Source of the DNA: a virus
Virus record (IMG/VR): IMGVR_UViG_3300006916_000352
Coordinates: 1 to 25,121 of that record
Length of the DNA: 25,121 bases
Reading direction: 5' to 3' (one strand)
Part shown: piece after piece, positions 5,536 through 11,893 of the stretch
Layout of the letters: every line of letters starts with the position of its first letter
Numbering within the stretch: the stretch's first letter is position 1
The notes under the pieces: model-generated
What the model saw: only the letters and a program-made list of their open reading frames with translations
What the model was told of the DNA's origin: nothing
Database searches by the model: none
Program-made: the position numbers and the translations under genes

Positions 5536-6326
5536 TTTGATTGTGCTGTCTCCATATCATTATTCCACTTCTCTAGATTTGCTACATAGTTAACCATGCT
5601 GTGATCTGAAAAGTTATCTACTCCACCTTTTTTTAATCCCATCCACATACCACGCCAACGATCTTTAACACGTTGCCATGAAGTAAGTTTACGGACATTG
5701 CCATAGGCATTCATGTAATGTTCAGTTCCATCATGGCGATATCCCATAGCAGCAAACGGAACTCTTGTCACGATGTCATTGTTATTAACCCAACGATGAT
5801 GCGTAACATTAAGATCTCTTACATATTTTTTCCAACCAGCTCTTGGTGATCCGTAGGTATAAACTTCAACCGGATCTTGTAGATCTGGATCATGCATACA
5901 ACGTCCTGCCATAATAGTTGTCATCGCTGCGCCAAGAGAATGACCAGTAAACCATAAGCTTTTGTTACCTGGATTTGCAAGAATATCTTCCTTGACCATA
6001 GGCCAAAGATCGTCAACCTCTTGCTTGAATCCCTGGTGCACTCTTGATACTGTCTCTGACTTGACAGGGAAAGCTTTTAAGTCTGCTTTTAAATCATTAA
6101 ACTCTTTTGGTTCCGTACCTCTACAAACAATAACTACATCATCTTTATTCCAGATACGATAAGCCTGTGCTCCATCTCTATCATAGTACTCAGCGTCAGT
6201 AAATCCAAGTGGCTTTATTTGTTGCGCCACTTTTTTCTTATCATTATAAGCAATTTTACTTAGCTTGGCAAAAAGCAAACTTTTTTGCTTCAAGTTCATT
6301 TTTTCTATTGGAACTCTCGCTATCAT
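5532..6326 (-). CDS. Class 3 (alpha/beta hydrolase) lipase
   Basis: 264 residues, a complete lipase_3-type enzyme that would hydrolyse ester bonds of lipids. The nucleophile elbow is GHSLG (Ser130), followed by VYTYGSPRAG (155-164). The likely acid is D184 in NNNDIVTRVP and the likely base H242 in FSDHSMVNY, so the triad is intact. CRGTEP (68-73) is the usual oxyanion-side motif. No signal peptide is seen, so export would need lysis or another route. ATG follows GGAG. It lies in a run of small membrane-protein genes downstream of a late promoter, which suits a late role against host membranes; that role is inferred. Confidence 0.9.
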   Translation of the reverse strand: MIARVPIEKMNLKQKSLLFAKLSKIAYNDKKKVAQQIKPLGFTDAEYYDRDGAQAYRIWNKDDVVIVCRGTEPKEFNDLKADLKAFPVKSETVSRVHQGFKQEVDDLWPMVKEDILANPGNKSLWFTGHSLGAAMTTIMAGRCMHDPDLQDPVEVYTYGSPRAGWKKYVRDLNVTHHRWVNNNDIVTRVPFAAMGYRHDGTEHYMNAYGNVRKLTSWQRVKDRWRGMWMGLKKGGVDNFSDHSMVNYVANLEKWNNDMETAQSK

Positions 6327-6329
6327 GGT

Positions 6330-6488
6330 TTACTCCGCTTTCCACAATGTCCAAGCACCATAAACAATTGCAACACCAGCAGCAATCTTTGCCAATGGTG
6401 CCATGAATAGTACAAGAAAGCCAAGCGCCATAAGTGCTACACCGTCAAGACTCGTTCTTTCTTTTAATCTATTTTTTAGCCAGTTCAT
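6330..6488 (-). CDS. Small conserved membrane protein
   Basis: 52 residues: basic N-terminus (MNWLKNRLKERTSLDG) and one or two tight membrane helices (about 17-45, ending GAWTLWKAE). ATG 6486-6488 has AGGAG about 7 bases upstream; it overlaps the preceding gene by 20 bases. Similar short proteins occur in marine T4-type phages; function unknown. Confidence 0.7.
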   Translation of the reverse strand: MNWLKNRLKERTSLDGVALMALGFLVLFMAPLAKIAAGVAIVYGAWTLWKAE

Positions 6489-6756
6489 TTTCCAACTCCT
6501 TTAATCGTTGTTCTATGTTATCTATTTTCTTTGTCACTTTGGGGTATCTTTTTCTCCAAGCTTCAGGATCATCCTGTAACCAGTCCCAACCAAAGCGATC
6601 TACTAAATAATCTAAGTACGCGTCAAACTTTGACATAAGATATAACGCAGCATGTGTATTTCTAAACCATGCTAGAAAAGCTGCACCTACAATGGAACCT
6701 GCAATTGCTGTATATATCCATAGAGTATCACCAAACATTCTTGCAAATAAATCCAT
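6469..6756 (-). CDS. Membrane protein with coiled-coil tail
   Basis: 95 residues: membrane helix at about 10-31 (LWIYTAIAGSIVGAAFLAWF), then LDYLVDRFGWDWLQDDPEAW and a C-terminal Lys/Glu coiled coil (75-95). The Trp-rich DRFGWDW..DPEAWRKRYP stretch looks conserved from other phages. ATG follows AGGAG. Function unknown; may associate with the envelope. Confidence 0.75.
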   Translation of the reverse strand: MDLFARMFGDTLWIYTAIAGSIVGAAFLAWFRNTHAALYLMSKFDAYLDYLVDRFGWDWLQDDPEAWRKRYPKVTKKIDNIEQRLKELENELAKK

Positions 6757-6765
6757 CGTAGTCTC

Positions 6766-6978
6766 CTAGTATATTTTCTTAACAAAGTAATCAAAAGGAA
6801 CAGACGTTCTGAACTCAACCTTGTGGCCTAAATCATCTATGCCTTTTAAATAATTATTGGTAATCTTTTTAATTTCTCTTAAACGAATTTCTCTAGAAGA
6901 ACCCTCATGATTTATTGTAACTACAAATAAGTCATTGAAAAGTCTGTATATGAATCCTCGTTCTTTATTCTTACTCAT
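6766..6978 (-). CDS. Hypothetical late protein
   Basis: 70 residues, basic, starting MSKNKERGFIYRLFNDLFVV. Probably a small mixed fold; no family recognised. ATG follows AAGGGA. It is the first gene after the minus-strand late box at 7013-7020 and so heads the lipase group. Confidence 0.75.
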   Translation of the reverse strand: MSKNKERGFIYRLFNDLFVVTINHEGSSREIRLREIKKITNNYLKGIDDLGHKVEFRTSVPFDYFVKKIY

Positions 6979-7012
6979 TTTAAATTCCCTTCAAGAGCTT
7001 TCTATACATCAT

Positions 7013-7020
7013 TATTTATA
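7013..7020 (-). promoter_or_regulatory. T4-type late promoter, minus strand half of a palindrome
   Basis: The plus strand reads TATTTATA, i.e. TATAAATA on the minus strand. It would direct 6766-6978 and the lipase group. It shares four bases with the plus-strand box at 7017-7024. Confidence 0.65.
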
Positions 7021-7024
7021 AATA
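7017..7024 (+). promoter_or_regulatory. T4-type late promoter, plus strand half of a palindrome
   Basis: Exact TATAAATA, with a predicted RNA start near 7030 and a leader of about 22 bases containing AAGGGA before the EF-hand gene. Confidence 0.7.
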
Positions 7025-7051
7025 TTCAATAAGGACATAAGGGAAATAAAA

Positions 7052-7423
7052 ATGGCTGCAGCGAAAACACTACAACCGGATTCAATATTTGCTGAATTAG
7101 ATACAGATGGTGATGGAGTCATTACCGATGAAGAAATGGCTCGTGCAAAAGAGATTGCCGAGTACGAACACAAACGTAAGATGCAAGAAAATGAAGATAA
7201 GAAAGAAGATCAAATACGCGCTATGGCTTGGTTTGCTCTCTGGGGCATGCTTCTATATCCAATTACAATCATTATAACTTCTATGATGGGGAAAGATACA
7301 GCTGCGCAATTAGTAAGTGACATAGCTCCGACTTACTTTGTCGCTATCGCTGGCTTAGTAGCAGCGTTCTTTGGGGCACAAGCTTACACCAAAGGTAAGG
7401 CAACACCCGAAAAGAAAACTTAA
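7052..7423 (+). CDS. EF-hand membrane protein (only plus-strand gene)
   Basis: 123 residues. Residues 17-28 (DTDGDGVITDEE) form a textbook 12-residue EF-hand calcium loop with D1, D3, D5 and E12 in place. A charged helix follows (30-54), then two membrane helices (about 58-80 and 92-112) and a basic tail. This suggests a calcium-sensing domain on a membrane hairpin; which side of the membrane is unknown. Only one EF-hand is present, so pairing by dimerisation is likely. ATG follows AAGGGA. It is transcribed from its own late box and converges on 7420-7620 with a 4-base overlap. Confidence 0.85.
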   Translation: MAAAKTLQPDSIFAELDTDGDGVITDEEMARAKEIAEYEHKRKMQENEDKKEDQIRAMAWFALWGMLLYPITIIITSMMGKDTAAQLVSDIAPTYFVAIAGLVAAFFGAQAYTKGKATPEKKT

Positions 7424-7620
7424 GTAGATATTTCAAGATCTTTAGTTTTCCAATCTAAACAGGTGTAATTTATTATAGTCCAACCTTCTGTTTCGGCTGC
7501 AACAATTCCTTCAGCTAACGAATCCAGGCAAGCATCTAATCTTATGTACACAACTGGATTTGCTAGGTTCTTACAAGTGTCAAGTTCTAGACTACATGCA
7601 AGTATTATTGCAGCCCACAT
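7420..7620 (-). CDS. Small Cys-containing protein with hydrophobic N-terminus
   Basis: 66 residues from ATG 7618-7620 (MWAAIILACSLELDTCKNLA), chosen because AAGGA lies 8 bases upstream. The short hydrophobic N-terminus may be a weak signal or anchor. Four cysteines (near 9, 16, 31 and 56) could form disulfides if exported. No family recognised. It ends head-on against the EF-hand gene. Confidence 0.7.
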   Translation of the reverse strand: MWAAIILACSLELDTCKNLANPVVYIRLDACLDSLAEGIVAAETEGWTIINYTCLDWKTKDLEIST

Positions 7621-7621
7621 A

Positions 7622-7885
7622 TCATTTTCCTTTATATATCGTTTGTAGATGAGTCTCAAACTGCTCTACTTTTGCAAGTCTATTTGGCCAAAGAATATAT
7701 TCTTTTTCAGGATTCTTTTTTAAATTGTTTAGCAATGGCACAACAGCATTGTAAAGATTATCTAATCTTTCTTGCGTTGTAGTAGCAAGTTGTTCAGCAT
7801 CATTGGCAAGTGCAGCTGTTTGCTGCACCGCCGAAAGTTCATCTTCATCGACTGCTGTAAAACCAAAGTCGAATATCTCAGACAT
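7622..7885 (-). CDS. Conserved T4-like hypothetical protein
   Basis: 87 residues, MSEIFDFGFTAVDEDELSAV then a coiled-coil helix and VVPLLNNLKKNPEKEYILWPNR, a pattern familiar from T4-type cyanophage-like genomes. Probably a small helical structural or replication-accessory protein; function unknown. Starts inside the end of the preceding gene (8-base overlap). Confidence 0.85.
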   Translation of the reverse strand: MSEIFDFGFTAVDEDELSAVQQTAALANDAEQLATTTQERLDNLYNAVVPLLNNLKKNPEKEYILWPNRLAKVEQFETHLQTIYKGK

Positions 7886-8027
7886 GTTGTTTCCTTTTTT
7901 GCGACTTCCTTCGGAGGTTTCGAAGTTTGGTATAAAGTCGTTCGGTCTTTCCTAGTAATATTTCTTTTGTTTCTCTACGTTTTGCTCGAGCGGCTTGTGA
8001 CCGCGCCATACGTTCAGATCTAATCAT
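7878..8027 (-). CDS. Small very basic protein after tRNA-Pro
   Basis: 49 residues, MIRSERMARSQAARAKRR..., about 40% Lys/Arg, likely nucleic-acid binding. ATG 8025-8027 follows GGAGGT at good spacing, and it is the first gene after the tRNA in the same early transcript. A longer frame exists through the tRNA but is not meaningful. Confidence 0.65.
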   Translation of the reverse strand: MIRSERMARSQAARAKRRETKEILLGKTERLYTKLRNLRRKSQKRKQHV

Positions 8028-8049
8028 TACTTTACCTCCGTTTGTTGAT

Positions 8050-8126
8050 TGGTCTCGATGGCTGGATTTGAACCAACGACCTCTTGTACCCAAAACAAGC
8101 GCACTACCAAACTGTGCTACACCGAG
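8050..8126 (-). tRNA. tRNA-Pro(TGG) with encoded CCA
   Basis: Full cloverleaf on the minus strand: acceptor CTCGGTG/CATCGAG (one G-T), D stem GCAC/GTGC with GG in the loop, anticodon stem CTTGT/ACAAG with loop TTTGGGT giving anticodon TGG and G37, T stem GTTGG/CCAGC with loop TTCAAAT, discriminator A, then CCA. The early promoter 8135-8163 predicts transcription starting within a few bases of the mature 5' end. Confidence 0.95.
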
Positions 8127-8134
8127 TTAAGTAT

Positions 8135-8163
8135 ATTCTATACTAAAGTTGGATAAATGTAAA
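8135..8163 (-). promoter_or_regulatory. T4-type early promoter for tRNA-Pro
   Basis: TTTACA, 17-base spacer, TAGAAT on the minus strand, placed so that the RNA starts near 8128. The -35 abuts the stop codon of the thermonuclease gene. Confidence 0.75.
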
Positions 8164-8655
8164 CTACTTTTTTTCCTCCATTAGTTTTATCGCAGCGTTG
8201 TACGAGGTGCGAGAGATGACACCTTCACGTAGTAACTTCTCTCTATTTGCCATATGCTTCATATGGATCTCTTCTTTATTCCCACCAAAGTATGCTACGG
8301 CATGGCCTTCTTCTATAAGAACATCAGTAAGTTTTTCTTTCTTACCTTCATGTCGTTCAATCCAAAAATCTCCAAGAACACGACCAAACTTACCTTTCAT
8401 ATCTTCACCATGTCTATCTTCGGTTGTGATAAGTCTTATGCTTCCAGTCATGAGTTCCTTTACTCTTGCCTTAGCGGCTTCTCCAAATAGATCTTCAACT
8501 TTGTCAGAAGTACGTGATTCAGGTGTATCAATACCTATGATACGTACACGTTCATCTCTTAACATGATACCAAAACCTAGATGAATGTCCACATCTACTG
8601 TGTCACCATCAATAACTTTTAGTACTTCTACGTCGTATTCGTTGTGATTAGTCAT
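8164..8655 (-). CDS. Staphylococcal-nuclease-like thermonuclease
   Basis: 163 residues, SNase fold, a calcium-dependent DNA/RNA phosphodiesterase. The catalytic set seems intact: IDGDT (15-19), R38 and IDTPE (42-46; metal D43 and base E46), and R92 in GRVLG. No signal peptide is seen, so it may act inside the cell, for example in host DNA degradation (inference). Start MTNHNEYD at 8653-8655 has AAGGG 7 bases upstream; the ATG two codons earlier is too close to it. Confidence 0.92.
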   Translation of the reverse strand: MTNHNEYDVEVLKVIDGDTVDVDIHLGFGIMLRDERVRIIGIDTPESRTSDKVEDLFGEAAKARVKELMTGSIRLITTEDRHGEDMKGKFGRVLGDFWIERHEGKKEKLTDVLIEEGHAVAYFGGNKEEIHMKHMANREKLLREGVISRTSYNAAIKLMEEKK

Positions 8656-8682
8656 TTTCATACCCTTATTAGTTTATAAGAG

Positions 8683-8690
8683 TATTTATT
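8683..8690 (-). promoter_or_regulatory. Possible late promoter variant (AATAAATA)
   Basis: One mismatch from TATAAATA, at a fitting distance from the thermonuclease ribosome binding site. Weak evidence on its own. Confidence 0.3.
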
Positions 8691-8694
8691 ATGC

Positions 8695-8922
8695 CTATGA
8701 AAAATCTTTGTAATCCAGTGAAAAGTATTTATCGATCATTTCTAATCGTTCATGTGCAGCACCCATAGTAGATAATTCTTTTTGTATTGCTTCTACAATA
8801 TCGCTATGTTCACCGATTCCTGCTGAATTATTCATATAAACCATAATGTTAGTTTTAGCTCGTTCCAACTCGCCTTCGGCATGCATTCGAGCTGCTTTAA
8901 TTAATTGTGCTGATAGACTCAT
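8695..8922 (-). CDS. Conserved T4-like helical protein
   Basis: 75 residues from MSLSAQLIKAARMHAEGELE; ATG 8920-8922 has GTGGAG upstream. The pattern HAEGELERAKTNI...GIGEHSDIVEAIQKEL is one I recognise from marine T4-type phages. All-helical, function unknown. Confidence 0.8.
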   Translation of the reverse strand: MSLSAQLIKAARMHAEGELERAKTNIMVYMNNSAGIGEHSDIVEAIQKELSTMGAAHERLEMIDKYFSLDYKDFS

Positions 8923-8934
8923 TTGTTTCTCCAC

Positions 8935-9537
8935 TTATAAGGGTTTCAATTTTACATTCTCATCGTAGATGCCATAACACCATCCGTCCTTTTTCATTGA
9001 ACCAAAACCAACTCTTTTTGCGAACGCTTCTCTATTCTTTGCGCCATCTTTCCAAGATGAAAGACTAGGACCAGCATCTACCTTTGATCCTTTTGGTTCA
9101 CATGTCAATACGTAATTAGACTTAGGTATATATCCAAACATTCCATTATGAATGTTATCGTAGCAAGCGCGATTAAATTTAATCATTAGCTTTACTCGTT
9201 CACGTTTATCTAGTTGTGAGGGATGTGTTTGATATTTTACTTCCCATCCGACTTCTGCCATGACGGTATCGTTTTCATAATCAATATTTTCAGCAAAGCC
9301 TTTTATCAAGCTATCTTTTGGTGAAGCACCAGCATCGATATATCGATAATATAAGTAGCTTGCTTTATTTTGATAGGGAACAATATATGTAATAAACCAG
9401 AAAGGATGTGGTCCTATATGTGTTGCCCGCTTTTCAATATGCTTATCTGCAAGAATCAATGGTGTCTTGATTTTATAACCAAGACGCTCCATTGTATTTT
9501 CAAACATCAAACGTTTGAGAGCATCAGTTGCTTTCAT
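8935..9537 (-). CDS. Hypothetical protein
   Basis: 200 residues, soluble, aromatic-rich (PFWFITYIVPYQNKASYLYY), with no motif I recognise. The C-terminal part has VTCEPKG-like turns and a WCYGIYDENVKL ending. It starts 14 bases inside the preceding gene's end. Codon use looks like its neighbours. Confidence 0.8.
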   Translation of the reverse strand: MKATDALKRLMFENTMERLGYKIKTPLILADKHIEKRATHIGPHPFWFITYIVPYQNKASYLYYRYIDAGASPKDSLIKGFAENIDYENDTVMAEVGWEVKYQTHPSQLDKRERVKLMIKFNRACYDNIHNGMFGYIPKSNYVLTCEPKGSKVDAGPSLSSWKDGAKNREAFAKRVGFGSMKKDGWCYGIYDENVKLKPL

Positions 9538-9808
9538 CGGTTGTTGTAAGTGCGTCTGCTAATGTGTCGATGAGCAGATCAATATTGTTTTTATTATTTT
9601 GAATTGAATCATCGTGCTCTTCATCAATGAAATTAGAACGAGCTGCGTGAGCAGAATGCGCTCCAATTAGTTTCATTAGATCAAAATCTATATTTTCTAC
9701 TTTATGATGTATTTCAACAATGTGCTTTTCTAAAAGACCAATTCTTGCGTCTTTGTCTTTTATATCTTCAGCCATTGAGTAAAATATCATCGCTGCGATT
9801 ATTTCCAT
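9524..9808 (-). CDS. Hypothetical helical protein
   Basis: 94 residues, short hydrophobic N-terminus (MEIIAAMIFYSMAED), then coiled-coil-like helices rich in His, Asp and Asn. ATG follows GAGGAG. Function unknown. Confidence 0.75.
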   Translation of the reverse strand: MEIIAAMIFYSMAEDIKDKDARIGLLEKHIVEIHHKVENIDFDLMKLIGAHSAHAARSNFIDEEHDDSIQNNKNNIDLLIDTLADALTTTDESN

Positions 9809-9811
9809 AAC

Positions 9812-10012
9812 TTACTCCTCAGTTTCAACTTGCATGCAGATAGCCTGCACATTCAATGGGAAGTGGCCTTCTTGACCACCCGCATCATAACTTAACATTT
9901 CTCTTGCATAAAAACATTCATACATCTCTGGAAACGTGTAACCTGGCCCGTATGCATTTACTGCGTACACATCATTGCCTTGTATCATAATATATATTAG
10001 CATCCAAGCCAT
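9812..10012 (-). CDS. Small hypothetical protein downstream of the structured element
   Basis: 66 residues, MAWMLIYIMIQGNDVYAVNA..., with a hydrophobic start and a pattern PEMYECFYAREML seen in short phage proteins with signal-like N-termini. Two cysteines. ATG follows AAGGA, and the structured region 10031-10155 is its leader if transcribed through. Confidence 0.75.
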   Translation of the reverse strand: MAWMLIYIMIQGNDVYAVNAYGPGYTFPEMYECFYAREMLSYDAGGQEGHFPLNVQAICMQVETEE

Positions 10013-10030
10013 AATAAATTCCTTTTATAA

Positions 10031-10155
10031 TCAGTGGGGAGTCTTTCCTAGGTGACCCCCCACCTATCTGCATTTAACGTATGCAGCAACCGACTGGGTT
10101 ATTCGGTACCAGTGGTTACACCGACCTAGAATAGAGAGCGCCTACTCTATCTAGG
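10031..10155. ncRNA. GC-rich structured intergenic element (possible RNA or leader)
   Basis: The only long gap in the window, clearly richer in GC than its surroundings. It holds four inverted repeats: GTGGGG/CCCCAC (10034-10039, 10058-10063), CTGCAT/ATGCAG (10068-10073, 10081-10086), ACTGG/CCAGT (10093-10097, 10109-10113), and an 11-bp stem with one bulge, CCTAG-A-ATAGAG / CTCTATCTAGG (10125-10136, 10145-10155). CTAGGT near 10050 can also pair with ACCTAG near 10126. No reading frame or promoter is evident. On the minus strand it would be the leader of 9812-10012; on the plus strand the last stem is followed by a T-rich stretch. Strand and role are unresolved. Confidence 0.5.
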
Positions 10156-10158
10156 ATT

Positions 10159-10629
10159 TTATTTTGTAAATGCTGTCTGATAAGTTATACCATTGACAAC
10201 CCAAGTGATAACAGAATAGTCATACACTTTTTTATTTACATCTCTATACTCAGTGATATCTTCGCACTGTCTCTCATATTTGTAACCAGTAATGACAGTT
10301 TCAGTCTTTGGCTTCTTTGCTTTATCGGCTGCAATTACACCACCAATTACTGCACCTGCGGCAGCACCGTTATCTTTATCTGTAATACCTTTACCAAGGA
10401 TTGCTCCAAGAATCATGCCACCAAGTACATCACCACCGCTGGCACCGCTACCTTGGCGTGTGACTGTACCGTATATAGGCACTTCAACTTGTTGACAAAC
10501 CTGTTTTGTATAAGGCGTGCTTTCAACTACAGTTGCGTAGAAATCTTCTACACTAGCAGTTACCTGCTCTGCAGCAGCAACTGGAGAAGCGAATGCTACA
10601 ATGGTCGCTGCTGTGATTAATGTTTTCAT
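10159..10629 (-). CDS. Secreted glycine-zipper (17 kDa antigen-like) protein
   Basis: 156 residues from ATG 10627-10629, set by AAGGA at 8 bases and by the signal peptide (MKTLITAATIVAFASPVAAA, cleavage likely after AAA near 20). The middle part (GGDVLGGMILGAILG...GAAAGAVIGGVIAA) is a glycine-zipper 2TM domain like the Rickettsia 17 kDa surface antigen family. Two cysteines (QVCQQVEVPIYG and YERQCEDI) flank it and could pair. Probably an exported outer-membrane or periplasmic protein; it may alter the host envelope during infection, which is inference. No lipobox cysteine. Confidence 0.85.
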   Translation of the reverse strand: MKTLITAATIVAFASPVAAAEQVTASVEDFYATVVESTPYTKQVCQQVEVPIYGTVTRQGSGASGGDVLGGMILGAILGKGITDKDNGAAAGAVIGGVIAADKAKKPKTETVITGYKYERQCEDITEYRDVNKKVYDYSVITWVVNGITYQTAFTK

Positions 10630-10645
10630 ATCTTTATTCCTTATT

Positions 10646-10984
10646 TTATGCAGCTTCTTCAACTGCGGGTACTTCGTCGAAACCTAACATTGCAACATCA
10701 TACACTTTGCCATCACCAAGATAGAAACGATCGCCCATCATAGAAGATCTAAGACCATATGTTTTGCCACCAACTACTGGAAGTTCGCCAACGACTTCAA
10801 CATTTTCGTTTTTGTCAGCAACACCTGCAGGATGGCTCCAGCTATCAGCAATATTCTGAGTCCAACGATAAGCATATTCTAAAGCAGCTTTTCTGATGCT
10901 AGCATTCTCTTTAGGAACATTAACTACAGCAACTCTTGTGTAACCGTTTCCTTCAAAATCTTTATGATAAACTGTGACTTTCAT
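10646..10984 (-). CDS. Hypothetical early protein
   Basis: 112 residues, MKVTVYHKDFEGNGYTRVAV..., mixed alpha/beta, acidic C-terminus (EVPAVEEAA). ATG follows AAGGAG and lies behind the early promoter 11012-11040. No family recognised. Confidence 0.8.
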   Translation of the reverse strand: MKVTVYHKDFEGNGYTRVAVVNVPKENASIRKAALEYAYRWTQNIADSWSHPAGVADKNENVEVVGELPVVGGKTYGLRSSMMGDRFYLGDGKVYDVAMLGFDEVPAVEEAA

Positions 10985-11011
10985 ATGTATTCTCCTTCAT
11001 TTGATATAACT

Positions 11012-11040
11012 ATACTACACCATTACGAGCCGATTGTACA
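11012..11040 (-). promoter_or_regulatory. T4-type early promoter
   Basis: TGTACA, 17-base spacer, TAGTAT on the minus strand, with the A-rich upstream repeat 11041-11081. The -10 is less regular than in the other copies. Confidence 0.65.
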
Positions 11041-11081
11041 CCTTTTTGTTTTGTTTAAAATCAACTACTTACGCTTTTTTT
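11041..11081 (-). repeat. Promoter-upstream A-rich repeat, copy 3
   Basis: Near-identical to 1596-1636 and 4203-4242; overlaps the final codons (Val-Ser-Ser) and stop of 11061-11201. Confidence 0.8.
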
Positions 11082-11201
11082 GTCTAAGTTGTTGAAATCA
11101 AACGAAACCTTTTTTTCATCACTATCACTTTTAGTCCACCCTTCTAGAGTACTTATATCTATTCTATCAAAAGGATCGTTATCTATAGGTTTCTCTGACA
11201 T
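11061..11201 (-). CDS. Small acidic protein
   Basis: 46 residues, MSEKPIDNDPFDRIDISTLE..., soluble and largely disordered in appearance. ATG 11199-11201 follows GGAG at 8 bases and overlaps the upstream gene by 23 bases. Its last residues are encoded by the promoter-upstream repeat. Function unknown. Confidence 0.65.
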   Translation of the reverse strand: MSEKPIDNDPFDRIDISTLEGWTKSDSDEKKVSFDFNNLDKKSVSS

Positions 11202-11472
11202 CTTGCAATGCTCCTTCTATTTGAGGCGGATACTTTCCTGTATAAGTTCCAGCCTCCAACATGTCTTTAGTTAAATAATCCTTGTGTCTATGATCTATGT
11301 TGTCCCAATCTTTCAAAATTTTTCGAGCTAGCTTATCGAACTCACTATCTTCTAAGATAGGATCGTCTTGTTCGTAATATGCGTATGCTGCCATAATGTA
11401 CCAAGGGACACTCATATTGATGTTGCCGTCGACTATGTCGATACACGCATCCTCAATACCTTTTTTGTCCAT
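11179..11472 (-). CDS. Conserved phage protein with a ligase-Ia-like motif
   Basis: 97 residues. The segment AYAYYEQDDPILEDSEFDKLARKI resembles the YY..D.P...D.EYD.L motif of domain Ia of NAD-dependent DNA ligases, which binds the NMN part of NAD. No adenylation domain follows, so it is not a ligase. Similar short proteins are found in phages; function unknown. It overlaps the end of the SprT-like gene by 20 bases. Confidence 0.75.
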   Translation of the reverse strand: MDKKGIEDACIDIVDGNINMSVPWYIMAAYAYYEQDDPILEDSEFDKLARKILKDWDNIDHRHKDYLTKDMLEAGTYTGKYPPQIEGALQDVRETYR

Positions 11473-11887
11473 CGTACAATTCCTTTAATTCCTTTTCTTT
11501 ATTATGAGCTTCGATCTCCCATGGTCTAGAATCGTAATCCATTTCTGCTTCAAATACTTTTTTTTCAAAAATAATTTCGTCGCCCCATTTTTGTTTCATT
11601 CTCCCCGTGAGATACTGATGCACGTGCACCATTTCGTGTAGCACTGTTGAAATCATGTCTTCGAGGGGGATAGATACATCGATGCGGATCGTAAACTCAC
11701 GATCACCTTCATCCAGAACGTCGCCGTAAACTCCTTGCTTTTCGGTTAACTTTCGTATCGTTCTAATATTTATATAAACAGGCTTCTTGATACGAGGCAT
11801 GAGTTGTTTCGCAGCAAACATCACTGAGTTAATAATTGCTTTTTGGCGATAACGGGCTGTTTTATTTTCAAAATCAATAACAATCAT
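11453..11887 (-). CDS. SprT-like zinc metalloprotease
   Basis: 144 residues with HEMVHVHQY (the HExxH zinc site, about residues 84-92) and a later PWEIEAHN that fits the third ligand helix (E/H). SprT/SPRTN proteins cleave DNA-crosslinked proteins in other systems; the phage role is not known. The early promoter 11894-11922 lies so close that the RNA should start at or next to the ATG (11885-11887), leaving no leader or ribosome binding site. Confidence 0.85.
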   Translation of the reverse strand: MIVIDFENKTARYRQKAIINSVMFAAKQLMPRIKKPVYINIRTIRKLTEKQGVYGDVLDEGDREFTIRIDVSIPLEDMISTVLHEMVHVHQYLTGRMKQKWGDEIIFEKKVFEAEMDYDSRPWEIEAHNKEKELKELYDGQKRY

Positions 11888-11893
11888 AATAGT

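Noticed and set aside
7878-8093. Longer start for the small basic protein reaching through the tRNA
   Set aside because: The extra codons are the tRNA sequence itself; the ATG at 8025-8027 has an ideal ribosome binding site.
8198-8584. 128-residue plus-strand frame
   Set aside because: Lies exactly antisense to the thermonuclease and is Ser/Pro-rich, typical of a shadow.
11767-11774. TATAAATA on the minus strand inside the SprT-like gene
   Set aside because: Mid-gene with no start codon suitably placed downstream; probably chance in AT-rich coding sequence.
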